Source of the DNA: Clostridia bacterium
GTDB taxonomy: Bacteria > Bacillota > Clostridia > UMGS1883
NCBI GenBank assembly: GCA_021202495.1
Contig: JAJQCX010000053.1
Coordinates: 1-35,407 of the forward strand
Direction of reading: 5' to 3'
Length of the DNA: 35,407 nt
Below are positions 1-6,354 of this stretch, in pieces. Made by a program: the position numbers and the translations under genes. The notes under the pieces were generated by a model that ran no database searches, was not told the origin of the DNA, and saw only the letters and a program-made list of their open reading frames with translations. Numbering within the stretch: position 1 is the stretch's first letter; the number at the start of each line of letters is the position of its first letter.

Positions 1-2
1 CG

Positions 3-440
3 GTTATAGCATCAATACTCGGTCTTGCCGCAAAGGAAGAGGTTGTCGGTGTTCTTGGACAATTTGCGGCTATGTCCGACGCGCTTGATGTGGTAGAAAC
101 AGGCGGAAGCCTCGCCCCGATTGCCGCATTGTTAGGCAACAGCGCTGTTGTGGGCTACGCGTTCCTTGCGTTCAATCTTTTATGCGCACCTTGCTTCGCG
201 GCGATAAACACTATTCGCGTTGAAATGCAAAACGGTAAGCTGGCTGCGTTTGCAATCGCATATCAGTGCGTGTTTGCATACGCGGTATCGTTGATAATTT
301 ATCAATTCGGATCCTTGTTCACAGGCGGCGGTTTTACAGCGGGAACATTCGCGGCTATCGCGGTGCTTGCTTTTATCCTGTTTATGCTGTTGCGCCCCAG
401 ATATAAACCGGCAAAAAAAGCGAAAAAAGTCGCTGCGTGA
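3..440 (+). CDS. feoB: Ferrous iron transport protein B, C-terminal part (5' end outside window)
   Basis: The reading frame is open from the window edge and gives about 145 residues of the C-terminal membrane domain of FeoB, the GTP-driven inner-membrane Fe(II) importer. The first visible residues contain the family motif ending the gating region (GLAAKEEVVG, matching the usual GLLAKE-VVG), followed by the CAPC segment (LLCAPCFAAI) typical of the second Gate domain, and two further hydrophobic helices. The tail is basic (KPAKKAKKVAA), as expected for a cytoplasmic end. The GTPase domain lies upstream of the window. The next gene is the FeoB-associated Cys-rich peptide, which supports the call. 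Family assignment is secure; whether the gene is intact upstream cannot be seen. Confidence 0.93.
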   Translation, partial: VIASILGLAAKEEVVGVLGQFAAMSDALDVVETGGSLAPIAALLGNSAVVGYAFLAFNLLCAPCFAAINTIRVEMQNGKLAAFAIAYQCVFAYAVSLIIYQFGSLFTGGGFTAGTFAAIAVLAFILFMLLRPRYKPAKKAKKVAA

Positions 441-460
441 TTCGCCAATAGGAGTTATAT

Positions 461-625
461 ATGAATTGGATAATAAATAATTTGGCGTCTGTTGTTGTGG
501 GTATGATTTTGCTTGCGGCTGTTATAATCGCTGTTTGCAAGCTCATAAAAGATCGGAAACACGGCGGCTGCGGCAATGGCTGCTCCGGCTGCTCGCTTGC
601 CGGAAAATGCCCTCATCACAAATGA
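461..625 (+). CDS. FeoB-associated Cys-rich membrane protein (54 aa)
   Basis: A 54-residue protein with one membrane helix (about residues 9-29) followed by a short Cys-rich tail with Cys at 37, 41, 44 and 50 (pattern GGCGNGCSGCSLAGKC) and a His-His end. This is the architecture of the small FeoB-associated proteins that follow feoB in many Firmicutes and are thought to help iron handling at the transporter; the exact function is not established. It starts 20 bp after feoB with an AGGAG ribosome site at 450-454 and is probably in the same operon. A hairpin at 630-664 follows immediately. It is too short for many gene callers. Confidence 0.85.
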   Translation: MNWIINNLASVVVGMILLAAVIIAVCKLIKDRKHGGCGNGCSGCSLAGKCPHHK

Positions 626-629
626 CAAA

Positions 630-664
630 AAAGGCAGATGTTTCATCATGAGATGTCTGCCTTT
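630..664. repeat. Hairpin, copy 1 of a GGCAGA-type palindrome; probable terminator
   Basis: Arms AAAGGCAGATGTTTCAT (630-646) and ATGAGATGTCTGCCTTT (648-664) pair along 17 positions with three G-U pairs. It follows the FeoB-associated gene by a few bases. On the minus strand the stem ends in a T run, so it can also terminate there. A close relative lies at 1047-1083. Confidence 0.7.
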
Positions 665-698
665 AAAAGAATATTTATGTTTACGGAGAGGCTGCAAA

Positions 699-947
699 AT
701 GATAAAGACTATATTACAAATAGAAGGTATGTCCTGCGGAATGTGCGAAGCTCATATAAACGATATCATCCGCCGCACGTTCAATGTGAAAAGCGTAAAA
801 TCATCACATAAGAAAAAATCAACAGAAATATTGTCGGAGCTGCCCATTGATGAGAAAGAGCTTAAAAAAGCGATTTCAGCTATCGGCTATACGCTTATTG
901 ACATTCGGAGTGAAGAATGTATAAAAAAGGGATTTTGGAATGGGTGA
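699..947 (+). CDS. Heavy-metal-associated (HMA) domain protein, CopZ-like
   Basis: An 82-residue cytoplasmic protein that is essentially one HMA fold (beta-alpha-beta-beta-alpha-beta). The metal-binding motif GMSCGMC sits at residues 10-16 (consensus GMxCxxC), and the C-terminal part keeps the ISAIGYTLIDI stretch typical of the last helix and strand. Family members bind Cu(I) or other soft metals through the two Cys residues and pass them to transporters. Because it lies behind feoB, a role in metal homeostasis is likely, but the metal is not shown by sequence. The start at 699 was chosen over an upstream in-frame ATG because of GGAGAGG at 685-691. Its last codons overlap the small membrane ORF at 917. 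Confidence 0.85.
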   Translation: MIKTILQIEGMSCGMCEAHINDIIRRTFNVKSVKSSHKKKSTEILSELPIDEKELKKAISAIGYTLIDIRSEECIKKGFWNG

Positions 948-1018
948 AACTTATGAACGCTGTCGGCGCGGTGATTTTCATAGTTATGATTATAAAGCTA
1001 TTGACAGAGCTGTTGTAA
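917..1018 (+). CDS. Small single-pass membrane peptide overlapping the HMA gene (33 aa)
   Basis: This 33-codon ORF starts inside the last ten codons of the HMA gene in another frame. A GGAG at 907-910 sits six bases before the ATG, so translation could be coupled. The product is MYKKGILEWVKLMNAVG followed by a hydrophobic helix of about 15 residues and a short LLTELL end: basic N terminus, one membrane helix. It resembles the small membrane partners often found beside metal transporters, but I do not recognise a family. The terminator-like hairpin at 1047 closes the unit about 30 bp later, which supports it as the last gene. Confidence is moderate because the ORF is short. Confidence 0.5.
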   Translation: MYKKGILEWVKLMNAVGAVIFIVMIIKLLTELL

Positions 1019-1046
1019 AGTGCTTGATAGTGAACAGTATGTATAA

Positions 1047-1083
1047 AAAAGGCAGATATTTCATTATGAAATGTCTGCCTTTT
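1047..1083. repeat. Hairpin, copy 2 of the GGCAGA-type palindrome; bidirectional terminator
   Basis: Arms AAAAGGCAGATATTTCAT (1047-1064) and ATGAAATGTCTGCCTTTT (1066-1083) pair perfectly except one G-U. T runs flank both sides, so it can end both the metal operon (plus strand) and the HxlR remnant (minus strand). It shares most of its sequence with 630-664. Confidence 0.75.
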
Positions 1084-1097
1084 AAACCACTCTATGC

Positions 1098-1341
1098 TTA
1101 CTCCAATCCGTTCTTATACACCGCACCCCAGTCTTCCATAGACTTGATGACGGGGCGCATTGATTCGCCCAAATCGCTGAGAGCATATTCCACCCGCGGC
1201 GGAACTTCGGGATAGACTGTCCTTGTGATAATTCCGTCTTCCTCTATAGAGCGCAGGCTGTCCGTGAGTACCTTTTGACTGATTCCGTCCAAATCTCGCC
1301 GCAGCTCGTTAAACCGCCACGGGCGCTTAAATGTTGACACA
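1098..1341 (-). pseudogene. HxlR-family transcription regulator, 5'-truncated remnant
   Basis: The last about 75 codons match the core of HxlR winged-helix regulators: RFNELRRDLDGISQKVLTD, then SIEEDGIITRTVYPEVPPR and YALSDLGESMRPV. Full family members have about 30 more N-terminal residues beginning near a conserved Cys-Pro and an IGGKW segment. Here that part is replaced: just upstream is a strong terminator-like hairpin (1353-1381), and any longer frame runs through that hairpin and the MATE promoter and does not resemble an HxlR N terminus. No ribosome site precedes the possible GTG at 1341. The divergent MATE gene was probably its target. I consider the gene dead, though a short functional product cannot be excluded. 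Confidence 0.65.
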
Positions 1342-1344
1342 CCA

Positions 1345-1381
1345 AAAAAGCGGCGGCTGTCCGAAACAAACGGACAGCCGC
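1345..1381 (-). terminator. Rho-independent terminator-like hairpin abutting the HxlR remnant
   Basis: Perfect 11-bp stem GCGGCTGTCCG (1353-1363) and CGGACAGCCGC (1371-1381). Read on the minus strand it is followed by GCCGC and TTTTTT, the form of an intrinsic terminator. It lies where the 5' part of the HxlR gene should be, marking a rearrangement joint. Confidence 0.7.
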
Positions 1382-1417
1382 ATCTTTTGCCGATATGATT
1401 AAAAATCAAAAAAAGTA

Positions 1418-1448
1418 TTGACTCCATTATAATGGTGGAGTGTAAAAT
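1418..1448 (+). promoter_or_regulatory. MATE gene promoter with palindromic operator in the spacer
   Basis: A -35 TTGACT (1418-1423) and a -10-like TGTAAA/TAAAAT (1441-1448) flank the perfect 12-bp palindrome CCATTATAATGG (1424-1435). A wider symmetric pair CTCCA/TGGAG surrounds it. A repressor site in this position would block RNA polymerase; HxlR-type control is likely by neighbourhood. Confidence 0.6.
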
Positions 1449-1481
1449 AGAAAGAGTGCATAAATAATTGGAGGAATAAGC

Positions 1482-2861
1482 ATGAGCAATAATATAACCG
1501 AAACACAAAATCCGCTGGGTGTGAAGCCGCTTGGGTGGCTCATTCCGCATTACGCAATTCCGGCGACGGTCGCGCTTGTTGTAAATGCGCTCTATAACAT
1601 TGTCGATCAGATTTTCATAGGCCAAAGCGTCGGCTATTTGGGAAACGCGGCGACGAACGTAATCAATCCTCTTATGGTGGGCATGATTGCCGTTGCGACG
1701 CTTTGGGGCGACGGGTGCGCGTCCTACGCAAGCCTGCAGCAGGGAAAGGGCAACCGCGAAAGCGCGTCAATCGGCGTGTGCAACACGTTTGCCGCGTCGT
1801 TCGTCTTGGGGCTCATCGTGATGGTGCTTTCATGGATTTTCATGGAGCCGCTGTGCAACCTTTTCGGCGCTTCGGAAAATTCGCTGCCCTATGCGATGGA
1901 ATACGGCTATGTTATCGCGCTCGGTTTTCCGCTCATGGCGATTTTAAACCCCGTTACGGCATGCATCCGCGTTGACGGCGGCGCGACCTACGGCATGGTG
2001 GGGCTGCTTGTCGCCTGCTGCTCGAATGTCATTCTCGACGCCGTCTTTTGCCTGGGGCTTGGCTGGGGCGTGCGCGGCGCGGCAATAGCGACAATACTCG
2101 GTGAATTGATAAACGTTTTGTGGGTTGTGGCGTATATCCCGCGCTTTAAAACGGTGTCCATCCGCAAAAAATATTTCCGTCCGAACCTTTCCGTCATTAA
2201 AAGCATAGCCGCGCTCGGCGTTTCGAGCTTTATTTTGCAGATGTCGTTTGCGCTCATTTCCGCAGTTGCAAACAACATGCTCGCAATTTACGGCGCGCTT
2301 TCAAAATACGGCGCGGACATAACTGTCGCGGCGTTCGGAATTACGATAAAAATTTATCAGGTCGCCCTCAACGTTGTGCAGGGCTTTGTCACGGGCTCAC
2401 AGCCGATAATGGGCTACAACTACGGCGCGGGCAAATACGAGCGCACAAAAGCCACGTTTAAAATTTCCGTGATCGCGGGAACGATATTCTTGATTATCGC
2501 GACGATTGTCTTTCAGCTTTGCCCGATGTCGCTCGTCTCCCTTTTCGGCTCGGAAACGGAACTTTACAACGAATTTGCGGTGATGTGCCTGAGGATTTTC
2601 CTCATGTGCTGCATAGCAAACGGACTGCAGACCTGCACAAGCGTTTTCTTTCAGTCGGTGGGAAAGCCTGTGCAGGCGTCGGTCAATACTTTTGTAAAGC
2701 AAATTCTTCTTGTTCCGCTCGGCATGGTTATAATGGCGCACATAATCGGCGTGAAGGGCGTTCTTTGGGCGGGCGCCGTCAGCGACACTATTGCTTTTGT
2801 GATATCTATTGTTCTTTTGAAACTTAACTGGAAGGATATATTCGTAACAGCTCAGCCATGA
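1482..2861 (+). CDS. MATE-family multidrug/cation antiporter
   Basis: A 459-residue, 12-helix membrane protein of normal MATE length. It shows the family hallmarks: the N-terminal segment NALYNIVDQIFIGQSVG, the interdomain repeat of the two six-helix bundles, and in the second half the IKIYQVALNVVQGF and GSQPIMGYNYGAGKYER motif. MATE proteins export drugs or metabolites in exchange for Na+ or H+. The substrate cannot be told from sequence. The start is supported by GGAGG at 1470-1474. It is transcribed away from an HxlR remnant and has its own promoter with a palindromic operator, so it was likely controlled by that regulator and may now be constitutively expressed. No terminator with a T run follows directly; hairpin repeats do. 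Confidence 0.92.
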   Translation: MSNNITETQNPLGVKPLGWLIPHYAIPATVALVVNALYNIVDQIFIGQSVGYLGNAATNVINPLMVGMIAVATLWGDGCASYASLQQGKGNRESASIGVCNTFAASFVLGLIVMVLSWIFMEPLCNLFGASENSLPYAMEYGYVIALGFPLMAILNPVTACIRVDGGATYGMVGLLVACCSNVILDAVFCLGLGWGVRGAAIATILGELINVLWVVAYIPRFKTVSIRKKYFRPNLSVIKSIAALGVSSFILQMSFALISAVANNMLAIYGALSKYGADITVAAFGITIKIYQVALNVVQGFVTGSQPIMGYNYGAGKYERTKATFKISVIAGTIFLIIATIVFQLCPMSLVSLFGSETELYNEFAVMCLRIFLMCCIANGLQTCTSVFFQSVGKPVQASVNTFVKQILLVPLGMVIMAHIIGVKGVLWAGAVSDTIAFVISIVLLKLNWKDIFVTAQP

Positions 2862-2865
2862 AAAG

Positions 2866-2984
2866 TGACGTCACACGTCGAAAAGAGCGCCGAGAAAACG
2901 CTCTGCGTTGTCTCGGCGGAGGGGGTGCGGGGGAGGAAATGCCCCCGCGTAAAATCGTCAAAAACCAAAGCGTCTTTGGTTTTT
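2866..2984. repeat. Triple-hairpin dispersed repeat, copy A (about 118 bp)
   Basis: Nearly identical to 35290-35407. Three successive stems are visible: CGCCGAGA...TCTCGGCG with an inner AACGC/GCGTT, then GCGGGGG...CCCCCGC, then AAAAACCAAAG-CGT-CTTTGGTTTTT, which ends like an intrinsic terminator. It lies just after the MATE gene and may terminate it. Confidence 0.85.
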
Positions 2985-3101
2985 GACTCCTCTATCGCGG
3001 TAGCCCGCCGTAGGCGGGCGTAAGCGTAAGCGCGCGATGTGAAAAGAGGTTTACGGGGAAAAGCGGAGCTTGTCCCCGTGTTCAGCCGCGAAGCGGCTGA
3101 A
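2985..3101. repeat. Hairpin cluster between MATE and YczE genes
   Basis: This gene-free stretch holds three further perfect stems: GCCCGCC/GGCGGGC (3003-3019), ACGGGGA/TCCCCGT (3053-3079) and TTCAGCCGC/GCGGCTGAA (3081-3101). It reads as accumulated short palindromic repeats. I see no coding potential here. Confidence 0.6.
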
Positions 3102-3149
3102 CTGTAACATATATTTCCGTCAGAATCAACGAAGGGATAAGGGGGAGGC

Positions 3150-3178
3150 TTTACTTTATAATCAAAGTATGGTATAAT
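3150..3178 (+). promoter_or_regulatory. Promoter of the YczE-like gene
   Basis: TTTACT (3150-3155), 17-bp spacer, TATAAT (3173-3178), followed by a GAAGGAAG ribosome site at 3191-3198 and the ATG at 3208. Confidence 0.75.
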
Positions 3179-3207
3179 ATCAGAAAAACAGAAGGAAGTA
3201 ATACCAA

Positions 3208-3867
3208 ATGATTAAAAGTAAGGCTCCGGGGCGCAGGTTTGTTATTTATATTATCGGTCTTTTCATAATGACGATGGGCATAGCGCTCTCGGTCAAGTCA
3301 AACTTGGGAGTGCCGCCGGTGAGCTCGATTCCGTATACGATTACATGCGTATTCGGGATTGAAATGGGCAACGCGACAATTTTGTTCCATGCTTTTCTTG
3401 TGCTTTTGCAGATAATACTGCTGCGCAAAAATTTTAAAGTGATAAATCTGCTGCAAATCGTCGTGGGCGTTGTTTTCGGCAAATTTACGACGTTGTGCAA
3501 CTATTTGGCGGGAATGCTGCCGGCTGTCGACAACATGGTAATTCGGATAATATTTGTGCTGATAAGCACGATTCTTGTCGCGGTGGGGATTTTTTTCTAT
3601 TTGCCCGCAAACATTATGCCGCTTGCCGGAGAGGGCGCAATGCAGGCGGTGTCGCAGATAACGAAAATTGAATTTTCAAAGGTGAAAATAGGCTTTGATG
3701 TGACCATGGTTGTAATTTCGCTGACGGTCTGCCTGATCGCCCTTCACACCATGGGAAGCGTCGGAGCGGGAACGATTGTGTCGGCGTTTTTGGTGGGCTT
3801 TAATTTGGGTGCGATAAATAAGAAGTTCGGAGCATGGCGGGATAAATTGCTGTGCGTAAATGCGTAA
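3208..3867 (+). CDS. YczE/YitT-like integral membrane protein
   Basis: A 219-residue membrane protein with about five or six helices. The N-terminal segment (FVIYIIGLFIMTMGIALSVK, then SNLGVPPVSSIPY) and the later GEGAMQAVS and FDVTMVVIS stretches match the YczE-type family of Firmicutes membrane proteins, whose biochemical role is unknown. It has its own promoter and a clear ribosome site, and ends at a bidirectional terminator shared with the convergent MerR gene, so it is a single-gene transcript. Nothing in the neighbourhood fixes a function. Confidence 0.8.
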   Translation: MIKSKAPGRRFVIYIIGLFIMTMGIALSVKSNLGVPPVSSIPYTITCVFGIEMGNATILFHAFLVLLQIILLRKNFKVINLLQIVVGVVFGKFTTLCNYLAGMLPAVDNMVIRIIFVLISTILVAVGIFFYLPANIMPLAGEGAMQAVSQITKIEFSKVKIGFDVTMVVISLTVCLIALHTMGSVGAGTIVSAFLVGFNLGAINKKFGAWRDKLLCVNA

Positions 3868-3879
3868 TACATAAAAAAT

Positions 3880-3905
3880 GCGGCTGTCTCGGCAGCCGCT
3901 TTTTT
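3880..3905. terminator. Bidirectional intrinsic terminator
   Basis: GCGGCTG (3880-3886), loop, CAGCCGC (3893-3899), then TTTTTT on the plus side and an A run on the other. It serves the YczE-like gene and the convergent MerR gene. Confidence 0.9.
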
Positions 3906-4686
3906 ATGTGTCAATCACCTGTATCTCATTGTATCTGCTGTTGATTTCAAGCTCGTCGCGGATTAAATTTGAAACAATCGCAAGCCGGTTTGAAGATGAG
4001 CCGAATTGTTGATCGATAAATTCGACGTGGTTCATGTGGGGCTCAAATTCAACCTGCAGGCAGCGGTACTCTCCCTTTGGGATTTCGATTATTTTTTCGT
4101 CCTTCACATCGGTCGGCAAAACCTCGTAAAAGAGGAATTGCCGAATTTTATTTTCATTGAATGTGAACATAAACCCCGTCGGCAATACGGCGGAAAAGCC
4201 TTTGCGCTCGGCATAATCGAAAAGCTCTGTCGAAATGCGCCCGAACTGCGTTATGTTTGCCAAGTCGCCTATGTATTCCTCAACGATGAAAAACCGCGCG
4301 TGAATTTCTCTTTTGTAAATGCCTTTGCAGTCGGAATAGTGATTTTGCTCATCTCGGCATTTTAAGGCGTATTCAATCTTTTGCAAATCATTTTGCAGCT
4401 TTTGCATTTTCATTTCGGCAATGCGTTTGCCGTCGTTTAACATTTTTTTCTGCCAGTAAACGTTTTCGTCTTGATATTGCTTCATTTCCTTTAACGGAAT
4501 GTCTAAATTTATGCACAGCAAAATAATGTCCAGTGCTGAAAGCTGCTCTGTGGCGTAGTAGCGGTATTTCGTTTTCGGGTCGATATATGCGGGGCAAAGA
4601 ATGCCGAGTTTTTCGTAATAGAGAAGCGAATTTATGTTGACGCTGCGAAGCTTTGCGAATTCGCCTATCGTGAGATAGTCCTTCAT
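3904..4686 (-). CDS. MerR-family transcription regulator with C-terminal effector domain
   Basis: A 260-residue regulator. Residues 1-75 form the MerR winged helix (LTIGEFAKLRSVNINSLLYYEK, then GILCPAYIDPKTKYRYY), residues about 78-125 form the dimerisation coiled coil, and the remaining 130 residues resemble a BmrR/GyrI-type ligand-binding domain (IPKGEYRCLQVEF). Such proteins sense small hydrophobic or drug-like molecules and activate efflux genes by twisting a long-spacer promoter. I chose the ATG at 4686, preceded by GGGAGGGA, over a much longer frame that would start inside the neighbour. Its ATG overlaps the LysR stop as ATGA, implying coupled translation. The YczE-like gene next door is a possible target; no long-spacer promoter was recognised there. 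Confidence 0.87.
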   Translation of the reverse strand: MKDYLTIGEFAKLRSVNINSLLYYEKLGILCPAYIDPKTKYRYYATEQLSALDIILLCINLDIPLKEMKQYQDENVYWQKKMLNDGKRIAEMKMQKLQNDLQKIEYALKCRDEQNHYSDCKGIYKREIHARFFIVEEYIGDLANITQFGRISTELFDYAERKGFSAVLPTGFMFTFNENKIRQFLFYEVLPTDVKDEKIIEIPKGEYRCLQVEFEPHMNHVEFIDQQFGSSSNRLAIVSNLIRDELEINSRYNEIQVIDT

Positions 4687-5567
4687 CTGTAAATCCCTCC
4701 CTGCGCCGCGGCTTTTCGCTCCTCGAAAAAGGCGGAGAGAAAGTCGAAAAAGTCGGTAACGTGGCGGTTGTCGGCTTTGTTTTTGTTGTGAGATATGACA
4801 ACCTCTCTCTTCCACGCAAAGCCCTCAATCGCAAGAAGCCTGACGTTTTCGTGCTCAATCGCGCCCCACGTAAATTCGGGCCAGAAGCCTACGCCCAAGT
4901 TTGCGGCAATCATGTTTTTCACGGCGGCGGGGTTGTCGCTTTCAAATATAATTCTCGGCTCGAAGCCCGCCGCTTTACAGCGCGCGTCGCATATGCTGCG
5001 GAATTGACGCGAGCCCATGAGGCTGATAAAGCCCTCTTGGCGCATTTCGTCAAGGGAGACGCTTGTGCGAGTGTCAAATTTGCCGCCGGAGGGCACGGCG
5101 ATAAATATGTTTTCGCTTATGCAGTACGCCTTTTCGTCGGGCTCGTGCTCCTCTTTTGTCGTTATCTCAATGTCAAAGAGATCGTCGCCCGCGTTTTGCA
5201 AAAGCTGAAAGCTTACGTTATCGTGCTTTGCCTTGTATTTTATTATCGCCTCGGTGACAAGCGAGGACGCCGCGTTCACGCTGACGTGAATTGTCTCATC
5301 CCACAGCCGCGCCATCGTCGCGAGGTGCGAGGGGATTTCATCAAGCTCGGCTACAATGGGGGAGAGTGTGTCGCGCAAGTATTTCCCGTATGCCGTCAGC
5401 ACAATGCCGCGCCCTTTGTGGACGAAAAGCGGTACGCCCATTGCTTCCTCAAGTTTTTTCATCGCCTGTGAAAGCGCGGGCTGCGCAATGAGCAGCCTCT
5501 CCACGCTTTTTGTCATGCTGCCCGTTTCGGCAATGTCGAGAAAATAGCGGTACCGCGTCAGCTCCAT
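4683..5567 (-). CDS. LysR-family transcription regulator
   Basis: A 294-residue LysR regulator of normal length: N-terminal helix-turn-helix (MELTRYRYFLDIAETGSMTK through AQPALSQAMKKLEEAMGVPLF) and a C-terminal substrate-binding domain from about residue 90. The start at 5567 is preferred over 5585 because GGAGGGG lies at the right distance. It is transcribed divergently from the PQ-loop gene and overlaps the following MerR gene by four bases, so the two regulators are probably made from one mRNA. The inverted repeat CATAA-N7-TTATG at 5583-5599 has the T-N11-A style of a LysR operator and suggests autoregulation and control of the divergent gene. The effector is unknown. Confidence 0.9.
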   Translation of the reverse strand: MELTRYRYFLDIAETGSMTKSVERLLIAQPALSQAMKKLEEAMGVPLFVHKGRGIVLTAYGKYLRDTLSPIVAELDEIPSHLATMARLWDETIHVSVNAASSLVTEAIIKYKAKHDNVSFQLLQNAGDDLFDIEITTKEEHEPDEKAYCISENIFIAVPSGGKFDTRTSVSLDEMRQEGFISLMGSRQFRSICDARCKAAGFEPRIIFESDNPAAVKNMIAANLGVGFWPEFTWGAIEHENVRLLAIEGFAWKREVVISHNKNKADNRHVTDFFDFLSAFFEERKAAAQGGIYR

Positions 5568-5582
5568 AATAACCCCTCCATT

Positions 5583-5599
5583 CATAAGTGAAATTTATG
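5583..5599. promoter_or_regulatory. Candidate LysR operator
   Basis: CATAA (5583-5587) and TTATG (5595-5599) form an inverted repeat just before the LysR start, in the divergent intergenic region. The shape fits LysR sites; no direct proof. Confidence 0.45.
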
Positions 5600-5619
5600 G
5601 ATTTGATATAAATTATATA

Positions 5620-5649
5620 TTGGACTTTTGATAATGTCAATACTATAAT
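5620..5649 (+). promoter_or_regulatory. Promoter of the PQ-loop gene
   Basis: TTGGAC (5620-5625), 18-bp spacer, TATAAT (5644-5649), then GGAGG about 22 bp further and the ATG at 5683. Confidence 0.65.
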
Positions 5650-5682
5650 GAAATCGAAATATGAATTACGGAGGAATTAACA

Positions 5683-5988
5683 ATGACAAACTTTCTTGAA
5701 GCTATGATGCTTATCTGCTTTGGGCTTTCGTGGCCTATCTCAATTTACAAGTCGCTCACGTCGCGCACGGCGCAGGGCAAGAGCGTGCTCTTTGAGCTGT
5801 TCATTTGGGTGGGCTACGTTTGCGGCATATTCAAAAAGGCGATAGATCTTTATCAGAATCCCAATCAGGAGTGGCTTTTTTACCTCGCGTTCGCGTTTTA
5901 CGTACTGAATTTGGCGGAAATAACGATTGATATGGTGCTCTATGTTAGAAATTTAAAGCTTGACGACAAGTGCAAGCGTGCCGCTTGA
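5683..5988 (+). CDS. PQ-loop/SemiSWEET-like small membrane protein
   Basis: A 101-residue protein with three predicted helices (about residues 5-22, 36-53 and 66-90). The first helix ends in GLSWPISIYKSLTSRTAQGKS, close to the PQ-loop signature (W-P-x-x-I-x-K-S then R-T-x-x-K-S) of SemiSWEET-type half-transporters, which dimerise to pass sugars or related small molecules. The start is supported by a GGAGG box. It is divergent from a LysR regulator, with a likely shared operator between them, so it may be that regulator's target. Substrate cannot be inferred. A hairpin repeat (6031-6053) lies downstream. Confidence 0.75.
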   Translation: MTNFLEAMMLICFGLSWPISIYKSLTSRTAQGKSVLFELFIWVGYVCGIFKKAIDLYQNPNQEWLFYLAFAFYVLNLAEITIDMVLYVRNLKLDDKCKRAA

Positions 5989-6030
5989 GATTAATGCAGA
6001 AATAATAATGCAGAATGCAGAAAGACGGAA

Positions 6031-6053
6031 CAAATTCAGCGGAGCTGAATTTG
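6031..6053. repeat. Short palindromic repeat (CAAATTC type), copy 1
   Basis: CAAATTCAGC (6031-6040), GGA, GCTGAATTTG (6044-6053): a perfect 10-bp stem. A sister copy at 18318-18340 differs by a compensated base pair. Confidence 0.6.
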
Positions 6054-6109
6054 AATGGATGCGCCTGTGGGCGCGGGGCGGCAAGCAGGATGCTTGGGAG
6101 GCGGTCTGA

Positions 6110-6304
6110 ATGAAAGATGCGTATCAAATTCCGATTAAAGTGAAATACACCGCAAAGATTGAGGATGTTGACTTTTTTGAGGGGCAGATATGCGAAGCGG
6201 AGATTTTGAAAAGCGACGCTTCGGGGCGGTGGTATTTGATAAAATATCCCGACGGGGCGCAGTATGCCTGCCCGCGGAGCTGGTTTGCGCCGATTGGAGA
6301 GTAA
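6110..6304 (+). CDS. Small hypothetical protein (64 aa)
   Basis: A 64-residue acidic/aromatic soluble protein, starting MKDAYQIPIKVKYTAKIEDV and ending GAQYACPRSWFAPIGE. Alternating hydrophobic residues (EILKSDASGRWYLIKYPDG) suggest a small beta-barrel, but I do not recognise a family. It has a GGGAGG ribosome site at 6096-6101 and runs into a strong terminator (6306-6337), which supports it as a real gene. It may share the transcript of the PQ-loop gene 120 bp upstream. Function unknown. Confidence 0.6.
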   Translation: MKDAYQIPIKVKYTAKIEDVDFFEGQICEAEILKSDASGRWYLIKYPDGAQYACPRSWFAPIGE

Positions 6305-6305
6305 A

Positions 6306-6337
6306 AAACACAGCGCCGCAGATGTGGCGCTGTGTTT
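6306..6337. terminator. Bidirectional intrinsic terminator
   Basis: AAACACAGCGCC (6306-6317) and GGCGCTGTGTTT (6326-6337) form a perfect 12-bp stem; on the minus strand it runs into TTTTTT. It separates the small hypothetical gene from the convergent exchanger gene. Confidence 0.88.
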
Positions 6338-6354
6338 CAAAGATTGATATAAAA

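Noticed and set aside
1098-1625. Full 175-codon frame as an intact HxlR gene
   Set aside because: The upstream 100 codons cross the MATE coding start, its promoter and a terminator hairpin, and do not look like an HxlR N terminus.
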